Source of the DNA: Elainella sp. Prado103
GTDB lineage: Bacteria; Cyanobacteriota; Cyanobacteriia; Elainellales; Elainellaceae
DNA length: 64,000 bases
NCBI GenBank assembly: GCA_025454395.1
Contig: JALOOM010000025.1
Location: forward strand, 1 to 64,000
Direction of reading: 5' to 3'
Notes under the pieces: model-generated
Seen by the model: the letters and a program-made list of their open reading frames with translations, nothing else
Told to the model about the DNA's origin: nothing
Databases searched by the model: none
Shown here: positions 38,210 to 47,627 of the stretch, one piece after another
How positions within the stretch are numbered: position 1 is the stretch's first letter
Layout of the letters: each line of letters begins with the position of its first letter
Translations under genes and position numbers: made by a program

Positions 38210-39160
38210 ATGTCTAAAACTGCGGTGAAGCAAGGCAAAGCAGCCAGCAGTCCGGCTCCATCAGGATCAGGTTGTGCAACCGTCACGTTGGGAAGCTATG
38301 CCCAAACTGTTTTAACGAAACATTACGAACGTTTGGTCAAACAGGAAACTGGGGTGTTAGAAGACAGCGATCCAGAATATTTGCATCAAATGCGGGTGGC
38401 CACTCGGCGCTTGCGCACTGCGCTACAAGTGTTTGGTGGCGCTGTACATCTGCCTAAAGCCGGACGTGAGAAACAAGTGCAAACCCTGACGCGCGTGCTA
38501 GGACAATTGCGCGATTTAGATGTGCAGATTGCCGCCTTACTCACTGAGTATCGACCCGGCTTACCTGAAACAGAACAAAAGTGGCTCGATCGAGCGATTA
38601 CCAAGCTTCAGAAACAGCGTGATAAGACCTTTGTAGCAGTAGAGCAATTTCTCAATAGCTCCACTTACCACGATCTGAAGGCGGCTTACGCGACTTGGTG
38701 TGCTCAACCGAGCTTTACCCCGATCGCCGAATTACCCCTCCATACAGTCTTACCTGACTTGCTCAGTCCCCTGTTATCTAAGCTCCTCCTGCATCCGGGT
38801 TGGCTGATTGCTGCGGCACAATCGAATCAAGAAGGGATTGGGCTGCATGAGTTGCGTAAGACTTGCAAGCAAGCTCGCTACCAGGCTGAGTTTTTTGTCG
38901 ATTGGTATCCGCCCGCATTTCGCACCTGGGTTGATGAACTGAAGCAGATTCAGTCCGATTTGGGTACTGTTCAAGATAGCCATGTGCTGCTGGAGATTTT
39001 GGCAGAGAAGGGATCCAAGCCGTCAAATCTACCCTCGCTACATCAAGCGATCCATCAGCAACAAACTGATGCGCTCAAACAGTGGGACGAGGTGCGATCG
39101 AAATATGTAGATCAATCATTCCGTTACGAGCTTTACCAAATGATTCTGACACCGCAGTAA
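38210..39160 (+). CDS. CHAD-domain protein
   Basis: CHAD domains are histidine-rich helical bundles that bind polyphosphate. The ORF track starts at 38087, but that stretch is a tandem repeat; ATG at 38210 has an AGGAAG ribosome site 6 nt upstream and gives MSKTAVKQGKAA. The 316-residue product has the two CHAD halves with conserved His and Arg: EYLHQMRVATRRLRTALQVF and LHELRKTCKQARYQAEFF, plus LGQLRDLDVQIA and LGTVQDSHVLLEIL. No cyclase/TTM domain is fused. It lies 208 bp after the Pro-rich gene. The role is probably polyphosphate-granule association, by family. Confidence 0.88.
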   Translation: MSKTAVKQGKAASSPAPSGSGCATVTLGSYAQTVLTKHYERLVKQETGVLEDSDPEYLHQMRVATRRLRTALQVFGGAVHLPKAGREKQVQTLTRVLGQLRDLDVQIAALLTEYRPGLPETEQKWLDRAITKLQKQRDKTFVAVEQFLNSSTYHDLKAAYATWCAQPSFTPIAELPLHTVLPDLLSPLLSKLLLHPGWLIAAAQSNQEGIGLHELRKTCKQARYQAEFFVDWYPPAFRTWVDELKQIQSDLGTVQDSHVLLEILAEKGSKPSNLPSLHQAIHQQQTDALKQWDEVRSKYVDQSFRYELYQMILTPQ

Positions 39161-39999
<839 letters not shown>

Positions 40000-40022
40000 A
40001 TCAAAGCGCCAATAGTTTCCCC

Positions 40023-40066
40023 AAAAACTCAGGAGTCTGTCATGATCGATCGCCTCCTGAGTTTTT
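40023..40066. terminator. Bidirectional Rho-independent terminator after petF
   Basis: A perfect 13-bp stem, AAAAACTCAGGAG with CTCCTGAGTTTTT, and an 18-nt loop. T runs occur on both strands, so it can end petF on the plus strand and the SpoIID gene on the minus strand. Confidence 0.9.
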
Positions 40067-40126
40067 CTATTGTTCTTTCTATTGAAAGGGAGCTTCGCTG
40101 ACCAGGAGTTGGTTCATACTCAGCCC

Positions 40127-42067
40127 CTACTTCGTAGAAATAGACGGTTCTCGCCAGAATGCGATCGAGGGGTTAAGCGGCTGAAGCTGGGTACCAGGAT
40201 AATAGAAGCGAACAATACGTTCACTCGACCAGCCGAGATCACCCAGATGGTACGCCCCCGTTTGGCTCATCCCCACACCGTGACCTAAACCACCCCCCAC
40301 AAACCGATACCCTTTTAGGATCTTGGGTTCAGGGCTAGCCGCTGGGCTAGCGGTTGGACTCGATGCTGCGGTAGGGGGGGTGGCAACCTCTGTTTCTGAC
40401 CCTGCCTGAATTGTCGCTGAACCTGCGATCGGGGTTATCAGCGGCGAGCCTGCCGTTGAGGTAGTCGTTGAAGTTGTGGAAGTTGCTGAAGTTGTGGAAG
40501 TTGCAGAGGGGCTAGGTTGAGGTCGGGGCGCTTCGTAGATTGGATCGAGGTAGAACAGCGTACTATTTGGTGCGTATAGGGCCCGTAAAATCTCATCTTT
40601 TTCCAGCTCAATGCGACCTCGATCGGTTTCCACTGCCATCTTTTGCACCCGACCCGCTGCCGATCGTTCTAAAATTTGCAGTCCTTTAATTTGGGTGAAA
40701 TTGGCTAAGGGGTGTTGTTTACTCTGTAAATAAGTCCGCAGATCCTTAGCAATGTCGGTTAAGGGGCTTTCTACCTGCCAACGGAACATATCCCAGCCCA
40801 CTTCATTAAAGCCTTGCTTACGACTAATGAAGGCACGGAAATTATTTTCCTCAGCGAGGCTCTGACGCGAAAGATCCCAGGCTCCATTCACTGAATCCAC
40901 GACCGCTTGCAAGTAGGGTCGATCGGGCCCATTCCAAACATTACTGAAAGGAGCGGTCACTCCACCCGTCGTGGAGGAGTAAAGCGCATCCACTAACTCA
41001 TTCTGGAAGGTTAGCACCAGCCCCCGCGTCGCTGCGATCGCTCGATCGGACTCTGGAGCGGCACCATTTAAGCCCCAATACACCTGGCATTGCGTGTCTG
41101 CACAAATCTGATAATTATCGACGGCAAAGCGCCGCAGGTTACGCAGCACATAGGTTCGCGCCAAAATTGCCTGAGCTTCGATCGTAGTTGGGGGCGCACC
41201 CAGCCCAATCTCATGGGGCACCACCCCTCGCAAATAGGTCTCCAACGGCACCTGATTCACTAAGGTGTAAGTCCCATAGGCATTCGGTTGCAGTTTCAAG
41301 CTGCCAGCATAGAGGCGCGTACCATGGTCATTGCGATTAAAACTCACATCAATGCGATTTGTGGTTGCCGTAAAAGCAATTTCATCTTGCTGATAACGAG
41401 TACCGTTAATCGTGATAGCGGCTTTCGGCTCCTGATTTTGCACCTGCGTATCAATAAAAGCCGTTTTCGCACCATGGGATTGCAAATTCTGCATCAGCAA
41501 GCGCCGCAGTAGGGGTGTTTTGTAAGTGTCTCGCTTGGCCCAAACCTGCCACTGTCGCGGCTGAGCAACTTCAACCTCGATCCCTTGAGTTTTCCACTGT
41601 AATGCACTATCCTCAGCACTCTCAAAACTACGGTGTGTACTCAATACAACTCGCTCGGTAACCTTCGGCTGAGGGAGCGACTGCATCTCCACTTGAATCT
41701 TGACATCACCTGTAGTCGTCACCGTCTGAGGCTGGTCTGCCACATTAAACTTGAGGGTGAGTTGATCGCCTGGTGTTGGCTTGAGGGTCATCGCATCCTG
41801 CGGCTCAGTCCCAAACCGTTGTACCACACCGACATCTAGGGTGGGATTGAGTGGGGCTTCTTGCGCAGCAACAGGCTGAGCAACCCCATTGCTACCCACT
41901 GCAATCATGACGATCCCTAGCCAGGTGAGCCAGGAAGGACAAGCTTGATCAGAGGGTTGATGATCAGAGGGTTGATCAAACAACATCGGGGTAAAAGTCG
42001 CATGATCAGTAGGCACTGGAATCAGTCTCCTCAACAAGACAGAATGGACACGAACCACAGCAAGCAT
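40127..42067 (-). CDS. SpoIID/LytB-domain protein, large secreted form
   Basis: A 646-residue protein. The annotated N-terminus has a hydrophobic segment at about 46-68 (WLTWLGIVMIAVGSNGVAQPVAAQ) ending like a signal-peptide site, so a start nearer to it (MLFDQPSDHQ) is possible. After a beta-rich region comes the SpoIID domain: VPLETYLRGVVPHEIG, EAQAILARTYVLRNLRRFAV, and ALYSSTTGGVTAPFSNVW, then a Thr/Ser-rich linker from DNA repeats (SATSTTSATSTTST) and the C-terminal motif GGGLGHGVGMSQTGAYHLG. Family members cleave denuded peptidoglycan glycan strands. Unlike the shorter paralogue at 20716-21900, the GHGxGMSQ His is kept. Periplasmic. Confidence 0.9.
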   Translation of the reverse strand: MLAVVRVHSVLLRRLIPVPTDHATFTPMLFDQPSDHQPSDQACPSWLTWLGIVMIAVGSNGVAQPVAAQEAPLNPTLDVGVVQRFGTEPQDAMTLKPTPGDQLTLKFNVADQPQTVTTTGDVKIQVEMQSLPQPKVTERVVLSTHRSFESAEDSALQWKTQGIEVEVAQPRQWQVWAKRDTYKTPLLRRLLMQNLQSHGAKTAFIDTQVQNQEPKAAITINGTRYQQDEIAFTATTNRIDVSFNRNDHGTRLYAGSLKLQPNAYGTYTLVNQVPLETYLRGVVPHEIGLGAPPTTIEAQAILARTYVLRNLRRFAVDNYQICADTQCQVYWGLNGAAPESDRAIAATRGLVLTFQNELVDALYSSTTGGVTAPFSNVWNGPDRPYLQAVVDSVNGAWDLSRQSLAEENNFRAFISRKQGFNEVGWDMFRWQVESPLTDIAKDLRTYLQSKQHPLANFTQIKGLQILERSAAGRVQKMAVETDRGRIELEKDEILRALYAPNSTLFYLDPIYEAPRPQPSPSATSTTSATSTTSTTTSTAGSPLITPIAGSATIQAGSETEVATPPTAASSPTASPAASPEPKILKGYRFVGGGLGHGVGMSQTGAYHLGDLGWSSERIVRFYYPGTQLQPLNPSIAFWREPSISTK

Positions 42068-42154
42068 CTTTCGATCGGCAATAGTCTCTGATTATGCACG
42101 CTAAATCCTAGTTCAACAATTTGATCGCCATACAATTCATCAAATCGATCGGAT

Positions 42155-42203
42155 TATGACTGATTGACTATGACTGATTAACCATGACTGATTGACTATG
42201 ACT
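42155..42203. repeat. 14-bp tandem repeat interrupted by the MITE-like element
   Basis: Three units close to TATGACTGATTGAC and a fourth cut after TATGACT, where the element starts. The sequence resumes as TATGACTGATTG on the far side of the element (42380). Confidence 0.85.
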
Positions 42204-42379
42204 GCTGATTGACTGACAAATCTTTTCCCCTCATCCCTCAATCCCTTCTCCCACTAGGGGCGAAGGGACTTGCAATCAAATCCTGGTTCAAAAGCCCCTC
42301 GCCCGCTCTGGGAGAGGGGTTGGGGTGTAGCTCGCTTCTGCGTAGCAGTGGGTAGTTTGAGTTTTGTCAGTCAATCAGC
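42204..42379. mobile_element. MITE-like element, 176 bp, 17-bp terminal inverted repeats
   Basis: Ends are perfect inverted repeats: GCTGATTGACTGACAAA (42204-42220) and TTTGTCAGTCAATCAGC (42363-42379). Directly outside both ends lies TATGACT (42197-42203 and 42380-42386), a 7-bp target-duplication pattern. The core is a large imperfect palindrome (CATCCCTCAATCCCTTCTCCCA against TGGGAGAGGGGTTGGGGTG) like the dispersed CCCTCTCCCA-type repeats common in filamentous cyanobacteria. It has no ORF, so mobilisation would need a transposase in trans. Confidence 0.75.
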
Positions 42380-42805
42380 TATGACTGATTGCTGGATTCG
42401 GTTCAAGATTGGCTCTGTCCAAGGTTAACACCTCGAATTTAACCAACTCTGCTGCTCCCCCTTGTTATAACCTGCTGCTTCGTCATCTGGGCACGCCTAA
42501 TACATTCAGACGAGCTGATGAGCTGGGTAAGCCTATCAATGCATCTAACCAAGCTTCTTGTTGATCTAGACGAACCTATTATCTAATAGATCCCGCTGCG
42601 ATCAGGACAGATCGGGGGGTTGCATCAAGAAAATTCTTAGGAAAATCGATCAACCATCATTTTAATCAATTGCTTAGCTCGAACAGTCTGCTGGAGAAAT
42701 CTAAAAATAAAGTGAAGCTTGGGAAGGGCAGATTGCAGGAGTCTTCATGATGAAAGAGGAAAACTGCATCGTTTAATTCGATCTCTCACGTTCAAGCAGC
42801 AAACT

Positions 42806-42850
42806 GTTTCAGTAGTCCCAGTTTCAGTAGTCCCAGTTTTAGTAGTCCCA
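42806..42850. repeat. 15-bp tandem repeat, 3 units
   Basis: Three copies of GTTTCAGTAGTCCCA (third GTTTTAGTAGTCCCA), upstream of the aldehyde dehydrogenase. Confidence 0.9.
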
Positions 42851-42981
42851 GTCACAACGCCCTCTTTCCAGCAAGTATTATCCCAGCGACCTTCAATTTC
42901 AACGGTACTTCAAGCGGCACCTAAATCGGCAGTTAAAGCGGTAGTTAAAGCGGTACTTCAAAAAGCATTCAAGAGGCACTT

Positions 42982-44454
42982 ATGGAAAAGCTGACTCACT
43001 ATCCCATGGTTATTGGCGAAGAATTGATTGAAACAGGCAGCGAAGATTTAATCGAACCGGCCACAGGCAAACCTTTCGCAACCGTAGCACTGGGCACAGC
43101 AGCCGATGTCGATCGAGCCGTAGCCGCTGCCAGAACAGCACAGGTAGGCTGGGCTGCCCTTTCCTATGGTGAACGTAGCATCGCCCTGATGAAATTTGCA
43201 GATGCCCTTGAAGCGAAGAGTGAGACCCTGGCCCATCTGGAAAGCCGCAACGCAGGCAAACCACTCAAGTTGACCATGGGGGGAGATATTCCCTTCGCGA
43301 TCGATAACCTGCGCTATTTTGCCGCCGTTGTGCGCCGCCAGGAAGGATCGGCTGCTGGAGAATATGTCGGTGGCTACACCAGCCTGACCCGACGTGAACC
43401 GATCGGCGTGGTAGGAGCGATTACTCCCTGGAACTACCCCTTTATGATGGCGATCTGGAAACTGGGGCCCGCCCTGGCAGCAGGCAACGCTGTGGTGATC
43501 AAGCCTGCTCCCAACACACCTGCGACAACGATCGAACTGGCCAAAATCGCCCTGGAGTCGGGTTTGCCCGCTGGGTTAATCAATGTAGTCACCGGTGGGG
43601 CTGAGGTCGGAGAAGCAATCTGTACCCATCCGGATATTCGCATGATTAGCTTTACGGGTAGCACCCGAACAGGCAAGCGGATCGCGACTCTGGCTGGCCC
43701 AATGGTGAAGCGGGTCACCCTAGAGTTGGGCGGAAAAGCTCCCTTTATTGTCTTTGCCGATGCAGATATTGAGGCAGCAGCCCGGGGCGCAATCCCAGCG
43801 GCATTTATGAATAGCGGACAAGACTGTACAGCCGCCACTCGTATTTATGTTCAAAGCCCAGTCTTCGATCGGTTCTTAGCCCGATTTACAGAACTGACTG
43901 AATCAATTCGCGTGGGAGACCCATTCGCCGAAACCACCGATATCGGGCCACTGGCTAGTGCAACTCAACGGCTAAAAGTGCATGGTTTTGTGGAAGAAGC
44001 GCAACAACAAGGCGTGAAGGTGGCAACGGGAGGCGTAATACCCACGGGGGAAGGCTTCTATTATCCACCCACCATTCTGGCGGAGGCAGCCCAGTCTGCT
44101 AGCTGCGTGCAGGAAGAAATCTTCGGCCCGGTCGTTGTCGTGAACCGTTTTGAGGATGAGTCTGAAGCAATTCAACTGGCCAATGATATCCCTTACGGTT
44201 TAGCAGGCAGTGTCTGGACTCTCAACGTGCAACGAGCCATGCGGATGGCCGCAGTCATGGAATGTGGCACGGTTTGGGTGAACGATCATTTACCGATTGC
44301 TAGTGAGCAACCTCACGGGGGATTCAAACAGAGTGGCATTGGCAAAGATATGTCTTACTACGCTTTGGAAGAATATACCGTTGTCAAGCATGTCATGTTT
44401 GATATCACCGGAGACCAGAAGAAGGCTTGGCATTCTGTGGTGTTTGACGGATAG
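42982..44454 (+). CDS. NAD(P)-dependent aldehyde dehydrogenase, aminobutyraldehyde/betaine-aldehyde type
   Basis: A 490-residue ALDH. The cofactor fold shows GAITPWNYPFMMAIWKLGPAL, VVIKPAPNTP and the ISFTGSTRTGKRI loop; the general base Glu is in TLELGGKAPFIVFADAD and the nucleophilic Cys in FMNSGQDCTAATR. EIFGPVVVV and HGGFKQSGIGKDM close the fold. The DCTA active site and overall look resemble gamma-aminobutyraldehyde dehydrogenase (PatD), which turns 4-aminobutanal into GABA in putrescine breakdown; betaine aldehyde dehydrogenases are close relatives, so substrate is not certain. No partner genes are near. The start ATG follows the repeat-rich gap. Confidence 0.9.
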   Translation: MEKLTHYPMVIGEELIETGSEDLIEPATGKPFATVALGTAADVDRAVAAARTAQVGWAALSYGERSIALMKFADALEAKSETLAHLESRNAGKPLKLTMGGDIPFAIDNLRYFAAVVRRQEGSAAGEYVGGYTSLTRREPIGVVGAITPWNYPFMMAIWKLGPALAAGNAVVIKPAPNTPATTIELAKIALESGLPAGLINVVTGGAEVGEAICTHPDIRMISFTGSTRTGKRIATLAGPMVKRVTLELGGKAPFIVFADADIEAAARGAIPAAFMNSGQDCTAATRIYVQSPVFDRFLARFTELTESIRVGDPFAETTDIGPLASATQRLKVHGFVEEAQQQGVKVATGGVIPTGEGFYYPPTILAEAAQSASCVQEEIFGPVVVVNRFEDESEAIQLANDIPYGLAGSVWTLNVQRAMRMAAVMECGTVWVNDHLPIASEQPHGGFKQSGIGKDMSYYALEEYTVVKHVMFDITGDQKKAWHSVVFDG

Positions 44455-44561
44455 CAATGGGTTGTCCTGAGTTGCAGTTCTCTTCAAGTAGCCAAAAGTC
44501 AGGTTATGCAGACATTTAGGTAAAGGGGAGTCGGCAAAGGGGAGCCCAGTTTGTTGAATAT

Positions 44562-44819
44562 CTAAAGGAATTCAATGGATTGTTCTCCCGATTGTTCTTG
44601 CAGCGATTGCCAACCAGCTTGCCAAAGCGATCGATCCTTGAGTTGCTTGGCATTCAGCCAAAATCGCACTGAGGGATCGCAGGCAGCCACCATCTCAGCA
44701 AAAACCCAGGCTCCTTCATTTTTGCGATTCACCACCTGAAAGTGTCGCCAACCCCAGGTGGTTTGTTGAGAAGTCCACTTCGAACCAACCAGGTAGGGAA
44801 ATTTTTGTTTCTTTGCCAT
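44562..44819 (-). CDS. Small Trp-rich conserved protein (TIGR02450-like)
   Basis: An 85-residue protein with seven Trp residues: GSKWTSQQTTWGWRHFQVV, FWLNAKQLKDRSLWQAGWQSL. The SKWT start, the middle hydrophobic strand and the W-x-(4,5)-LKD-x-x-x-W-x-x-GW ending match the Trp-rich family TIGR02450 (DUF2389) as I know it. Function unknown. It is basic at the start, soluble by sequence, and stands alone on the minus strand, converging with the aldehyde dehydrogenase. Confidence 0.75.
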   Translation of the reverse strand: MAKKQKFPYLVGSKWTSQQTTWGWRHFQVVNRKNEGAWVFAEMVAACDPSVRFWLNAKQLKDRSLWQAGWQSLQEQSGEQSIEFL

Positions 44820-45554
44820 ACGGTTGAACCGTTTTCAATCGAAATGATCAGAAATCACTAGCAATATTGAGTCAATCACCGATCAATTGAGGAAAGACAT
44901 TAGGGCTATTCAGTTTACTATTCCCTATTTTGTAACAAAAAATAACGCGAAGAAAAAAATGGAATTCTTGGCAATTTAGCCTTGTTTTTTCTCCCAGTTC
45001 TCAAATGTTCGGTTATGCTGAATTCATAACAAATCTCCCATCAACCCTTGCATCTCGTTCCAGTCGGGAGCACTTCCTGAAAATTTTGCTTTGTGGAGCC
45101 ATCCGGTTTGAAAGATTTTGTTGCTTGCAAAGAAATTGGTGTAACTTTCAGCAGATCGAGCCTGCTTTTCAGGTTTTTCAACTTTTCAAGACGAGAATTG
45201 TGAAAAAGCGTGCAACTTTTGTGAGAAAAGTTACAATCGGAGAGGTTTCGGCAAAATCCGCAGGCAATGATTCCCGTTTTGGTGCGGTTCCCAGCATGTG
45301 CTGAGGAAGAGCATGGTGCCTTCTGGAGTAGCTACCGGCTAGCATGATGAATTGGTCTTATTCATTTGTGGCAAGAGATCTATGGTTAGAGATCATGATG
45401 TTGTTCAAGCTCGTGACTCCTGTCCACCGATGATTCAAACCCACCGGTACTCAAGCCGACTTTTGAACAAAGACTCACCCAATGACCAGGTCGTGATAAT
45501 CCTTGGTTTTTGATTAACCTTTTTACTTGAAATAAGGAGCATGAGGAGCGCGGC
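44820..45554. promoter_or_regulatory. 735-bp region upstream of sigA
   Basis: Divergent region between the Trp-rich gene and sigA. AT-rich at 44920-45000. It contains a perfect palindrome next to TACAAT (listed separately). The ORF at 45005-45304 has poor coding character and I do not call it. Long leaders are common for group 1 sigma genes, so promoters may lie several hundred bases upstream. Confidence 0.4.
45214..45237 (+). promoter_or_regulatory. Palindrome AACTTTT-GTGAG-AAAAGTT abutting a TACAAT box
   Basis: Perfect 7-bp arms (45214-45220 and 45226-45232) around a 5-nt centre, with TACAAT at 45232-45237 overlapping the right arm. It could be an operator over the -10 box of a distal sigA promoter. 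A weak TGCAAC -35 lies 15 bp upstream of TACAAT. Confidence 0.35.
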
Positions 45555-46700
45555 ATGACCCAGGCTAATGACGTACTCGAAACCCTTGATCAGACCGAGA
45601 GTAACCTTGATGAACTCTTGATTGACGGAGGAGATGATCGAGACGATATGTTTGATGCCCAGCCTGACGACGAGGAGGATGGCGATGGCAAAGCGGCGAA
45701 GGGAGGAGCTCGCCGCCGGACACAAGCCAAAAAGAAGCACTATACGGAAGATTCAATTCGTCTTTACCTGCAAGAAATTGGTCGAATTCGCCTCTTGAGA
45801 GCAGATGAAGAGATTGAATTGGCTCGCAAAATTGCTGATTTGCTGGAGTTAGAGCGAATTCGCGATAAGTTGTGTGAACGCCTCGATCGGACACCTCAAG
45901 ATTTTGAAAGAAATTTGGAGATCTGGGCCAATGAGGTCAATCAGCCTCTTCCGAAGTTCCGCCGTCGTTTGCATGAAGGACGACGTGCTAAGGAGAAAAT
46001 GGTGCAGTCGAACCTGCGGTTGGTTGTTTCAATCGCTAAGAAATACATGAACCGTGGTTTATCGTTCCAGGATTTGATCCAGGAAGGTAGCTTAGGTCTG
46101 ATTCGAGCGGCTGAAAAGTTCGACCACGAAAAAGGCTACAAGTTCTCGACCTACGCAACTTGGTGGATTCGTCAGGCGATTACACGCGCCATTGCCGATC
46201 AATCTCGGACGATTCGGTTGCCGGTTCACCTCTATGAAACCATTTCGCGCATCAAGAAAACGACCAAGTTGCTCTCGCAGGAGATGGGGCGGAAGCCAAC
46301 TGAGGAAGAGATTGCAACGCGGATGGAGATGACGATTGAAAAGCTCCGGTTTATTGCCAAATCTGCTCAATTGCCCATTTCGTTGGAAACACCGATCGGT
46401 AAAGAGGAAGATTCTCGCTTGGGAGACTTCATTGAATCCGATGGTGAAACTCCTGAGGATCAGGTTTCCAAGAATTTGCTCCGCGAAGATCTGGAGAATG
46501 TTTTGGGTACCCTGAGCCCCCGTGAACGAGATGTGTTGCGCCTACGCTATGGTTTGGATGATGGGCGGATGAAAACCCTAGAGGAGATCGGGCAGATCTT
46601 CAACGTAACGCGGGAACGCATCCGGCAGATTGAAGCCAAAGCCCTCCGCAAACTACGTCATCCCAATCGCAATAGTGTGCTGAAGGAATATATCCGCTAA
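45555..46700 (+). CDS. sigA: Principal RNA polymerase sigma factor SigA (RpoD)
   Basis: A 381-residue group 1 sigma-70 factor. An acidic N-terminus (1-60) is followed by region 1.2 ([21 protein letters not shown]), the cyanobacterial spacer, region 2 ([42 protein letters not shown], the -10 recognition helix), region 3 ([16 protein letters not shown]) and region 4 with the -35-binding helix ([27 protein letters not shown]). It directs housekeeping transcription. The ATG follows ATGAGGAGCGCGGC, giving a GAGGAG ribosome site. Monocistronic with a terminator after the stop. Confidence 0.97.
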   Translation: MTQANDVLETLDQTESNLDELLIDGGDDRDDMFDAQPDDEEDGDGKAAKGGARRRTQAKKKHYTEDSIRLYLQEIGRIRLLRADEEIELARKIADLLELERIRDKLCERLDRTPQDFERNLEIWANEVNQPLPKFRRRLHEGRRAKEKMVQSNLRLVVSIAKKYMNRGLSFQDLIQEGSLGLIRAAEKFDHEKGYKFSTYATWWIRQAITRAIADQSRTIRLPVHLYETISRIKKTTKLLSQEMGRKPTEEEIATRMEMTIEKLRFIAKSAQLPISLETPIGKEEDSRLGDFIESDGETPEDQVSKNLLREDLENVLGTLSPRERDVLRLRYGLDDGRMKTLEEIGQIFNVTRERIRQIEAKALRKLRHPNRNSVLKEYIR

Positions 46701-46723
46701 ATCAAGCTCCAATTTCATGCATT

Positions 46724-46756
46724 GCAACCTGTCTCTAACAAAGGCAGGTTTTTTGT
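46724..46756 (+). terminator. Rho-independent terminator after sigA
   Basis: AACCTGTC pairs with GGCAGGTT (one G-U), with a 9-nt loop, followed by TTTT. Located 24 bp after the sigA stop. Confidence 0.8.
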
Positions 46757-46790
46757 TGCCTCTAAAAACTGGCAGGCATGAGAACAGGCA

Positions 46791-47609
46791 TTAGAATTCG
46801 TAGGGGTTTGCAGGCGTGGGAATAGGGGTTAAGGTTTTAGCATTGATCACAAGTTGTCGTTTATCCGCTAACGTTTCGGTGATCATTTCACCTTCTATCC
46901 GAAACCATTGATCCGGTTTATAGGCAGAACGATCGCCTGCCGGTAACTTCACAGGGAGCCCCACTGGATAAGCATCAGCCGCACAGCAGGTAATCACAAA
47001 TCGGGCAATGCCCACATAGGTTTCAGGGATATCCGGCAAATGGATCGCGAACCCTTCAACATTTACTTTTTGCCCTGTATAAGCATCCGGTTCGGGATAA
47101 ACATTGAGCAGCCGAATCCATTCAATCAAGGTGCGATTTTCCGGCTTGGTAGCACCGCGAAAAGCTTGGGGCTGCGATCGAGTCATGGTCAGCGTTTCCG
47201 TTACCCCACGATCGAGCGCCATCTGACTACTAAACGGTTGAGGCACAAACTGAAGCCCGAACAGCGCAATGACCACTAGCAACAGGCTACTCCAAGTGGG
47301 AGGAAACAAGGAAAGATGGGGCGCGGTGATCGGGAAAGGTTGATTGGTTTGACGCAAACGAGCTTTGAGCACAAGACTCAGTTGCACCAATTTAACGATT
47401 GTCAAACCAATCAAGAAAAAGCCAGCACTGTACGCGAGCCAGATGTAATTCGGATGCAGCAGCAGTTTGATCTTGCCCGTCAACCAATATTGCAACAGGA
47501 GAACACCCCAAGCCAGGATAGCAGCCATATCCAGGAATGCTTGCCGCCAAAACGCACTTTTAGAGGGACGTAGCGGCGAAGCTGTTTCTAAGTCAGATTG
47601 AATCGTCAT
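46791..47609 (-). CDS. TIGR03943-family membrane protein (YcgQ-like)
   Basis: A 272-residue protein with about three membrane segments in the N-terminal half (FLDMAAILAWGVLLLQYWLTG, YIWLAYSAGFFLIGLTIVKLV, SSLLLVVIALFGLQFV) and a C-terminal beta-rich soluble domain with a CC pair (VITCCAADAYPVGLPV). This matches the family encoded beside COG0701 permeases, as in Bacillus ycgR-ycgQ, and here the permease gene lies 18 bp upstream on the same strand. The two likely form one membrane complex; the transported substrate is unknown. Confidence 0.85.
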   Translation of the reverse strand: MTIQSDLETASPLRPSKSAFWRQAFLDMAAILAWGVLLLQYWLTGKIKLLLHPNYIWLAYSAGFFLIGLTIVKLVQLSLVLKARLRQTNQPFPITAPHLSLFPPTWSSLLLVVIALFGLQFVPQPFSSQMALDRGVTETLTMTRSQPQAFRGATKPENRTLIEWIRLLNVYPEPDAYTGQKVNVEGFAIHLPDIPETYVGIARFVITCCAADAYPVGLPVKLPAGDRSAYKPDQWFRIEGEMITETLADKRQLVINAKTLTPIPTPANPYEF

Positions 47610-47627
47610 GCTGCCTCGATCGAGCTT

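Larger units (their letters stand above)
42068..42981. other. 914-bp repeat-rich intergenic region
   Basis: No gene is supported (ORF 42719-42994 comes from repeats). From left to right it holds a 14-bp tandem repeat (42155-42203), a 176-bp MITE-like element (42204-42379), single-copy sequence, a 15-bp tandem repeat (42806-42850) and a 12-bp repeat tract of the form GCGGTAGTTAAA at about 42920-42965 just before the aldehyde dehydrogenase. Confidence 0.7.

Noticed and set aside
42719-42994. 91-residue ORF upstream of the aldehyde dehydrogenase
   Set aside because: Its SVVPVSVVPVLVVPV and AVKAVVKAVL stretches come straight from 15- and 12-bp DNA repeats; no coding character outside them.
45005-45304. 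99-residue ORF upstream of sigA
   Set aside because: No ribosome site, Cys/Arg/Phe-rich shadow-like composition, and it spans the AT-rich regulatory region.
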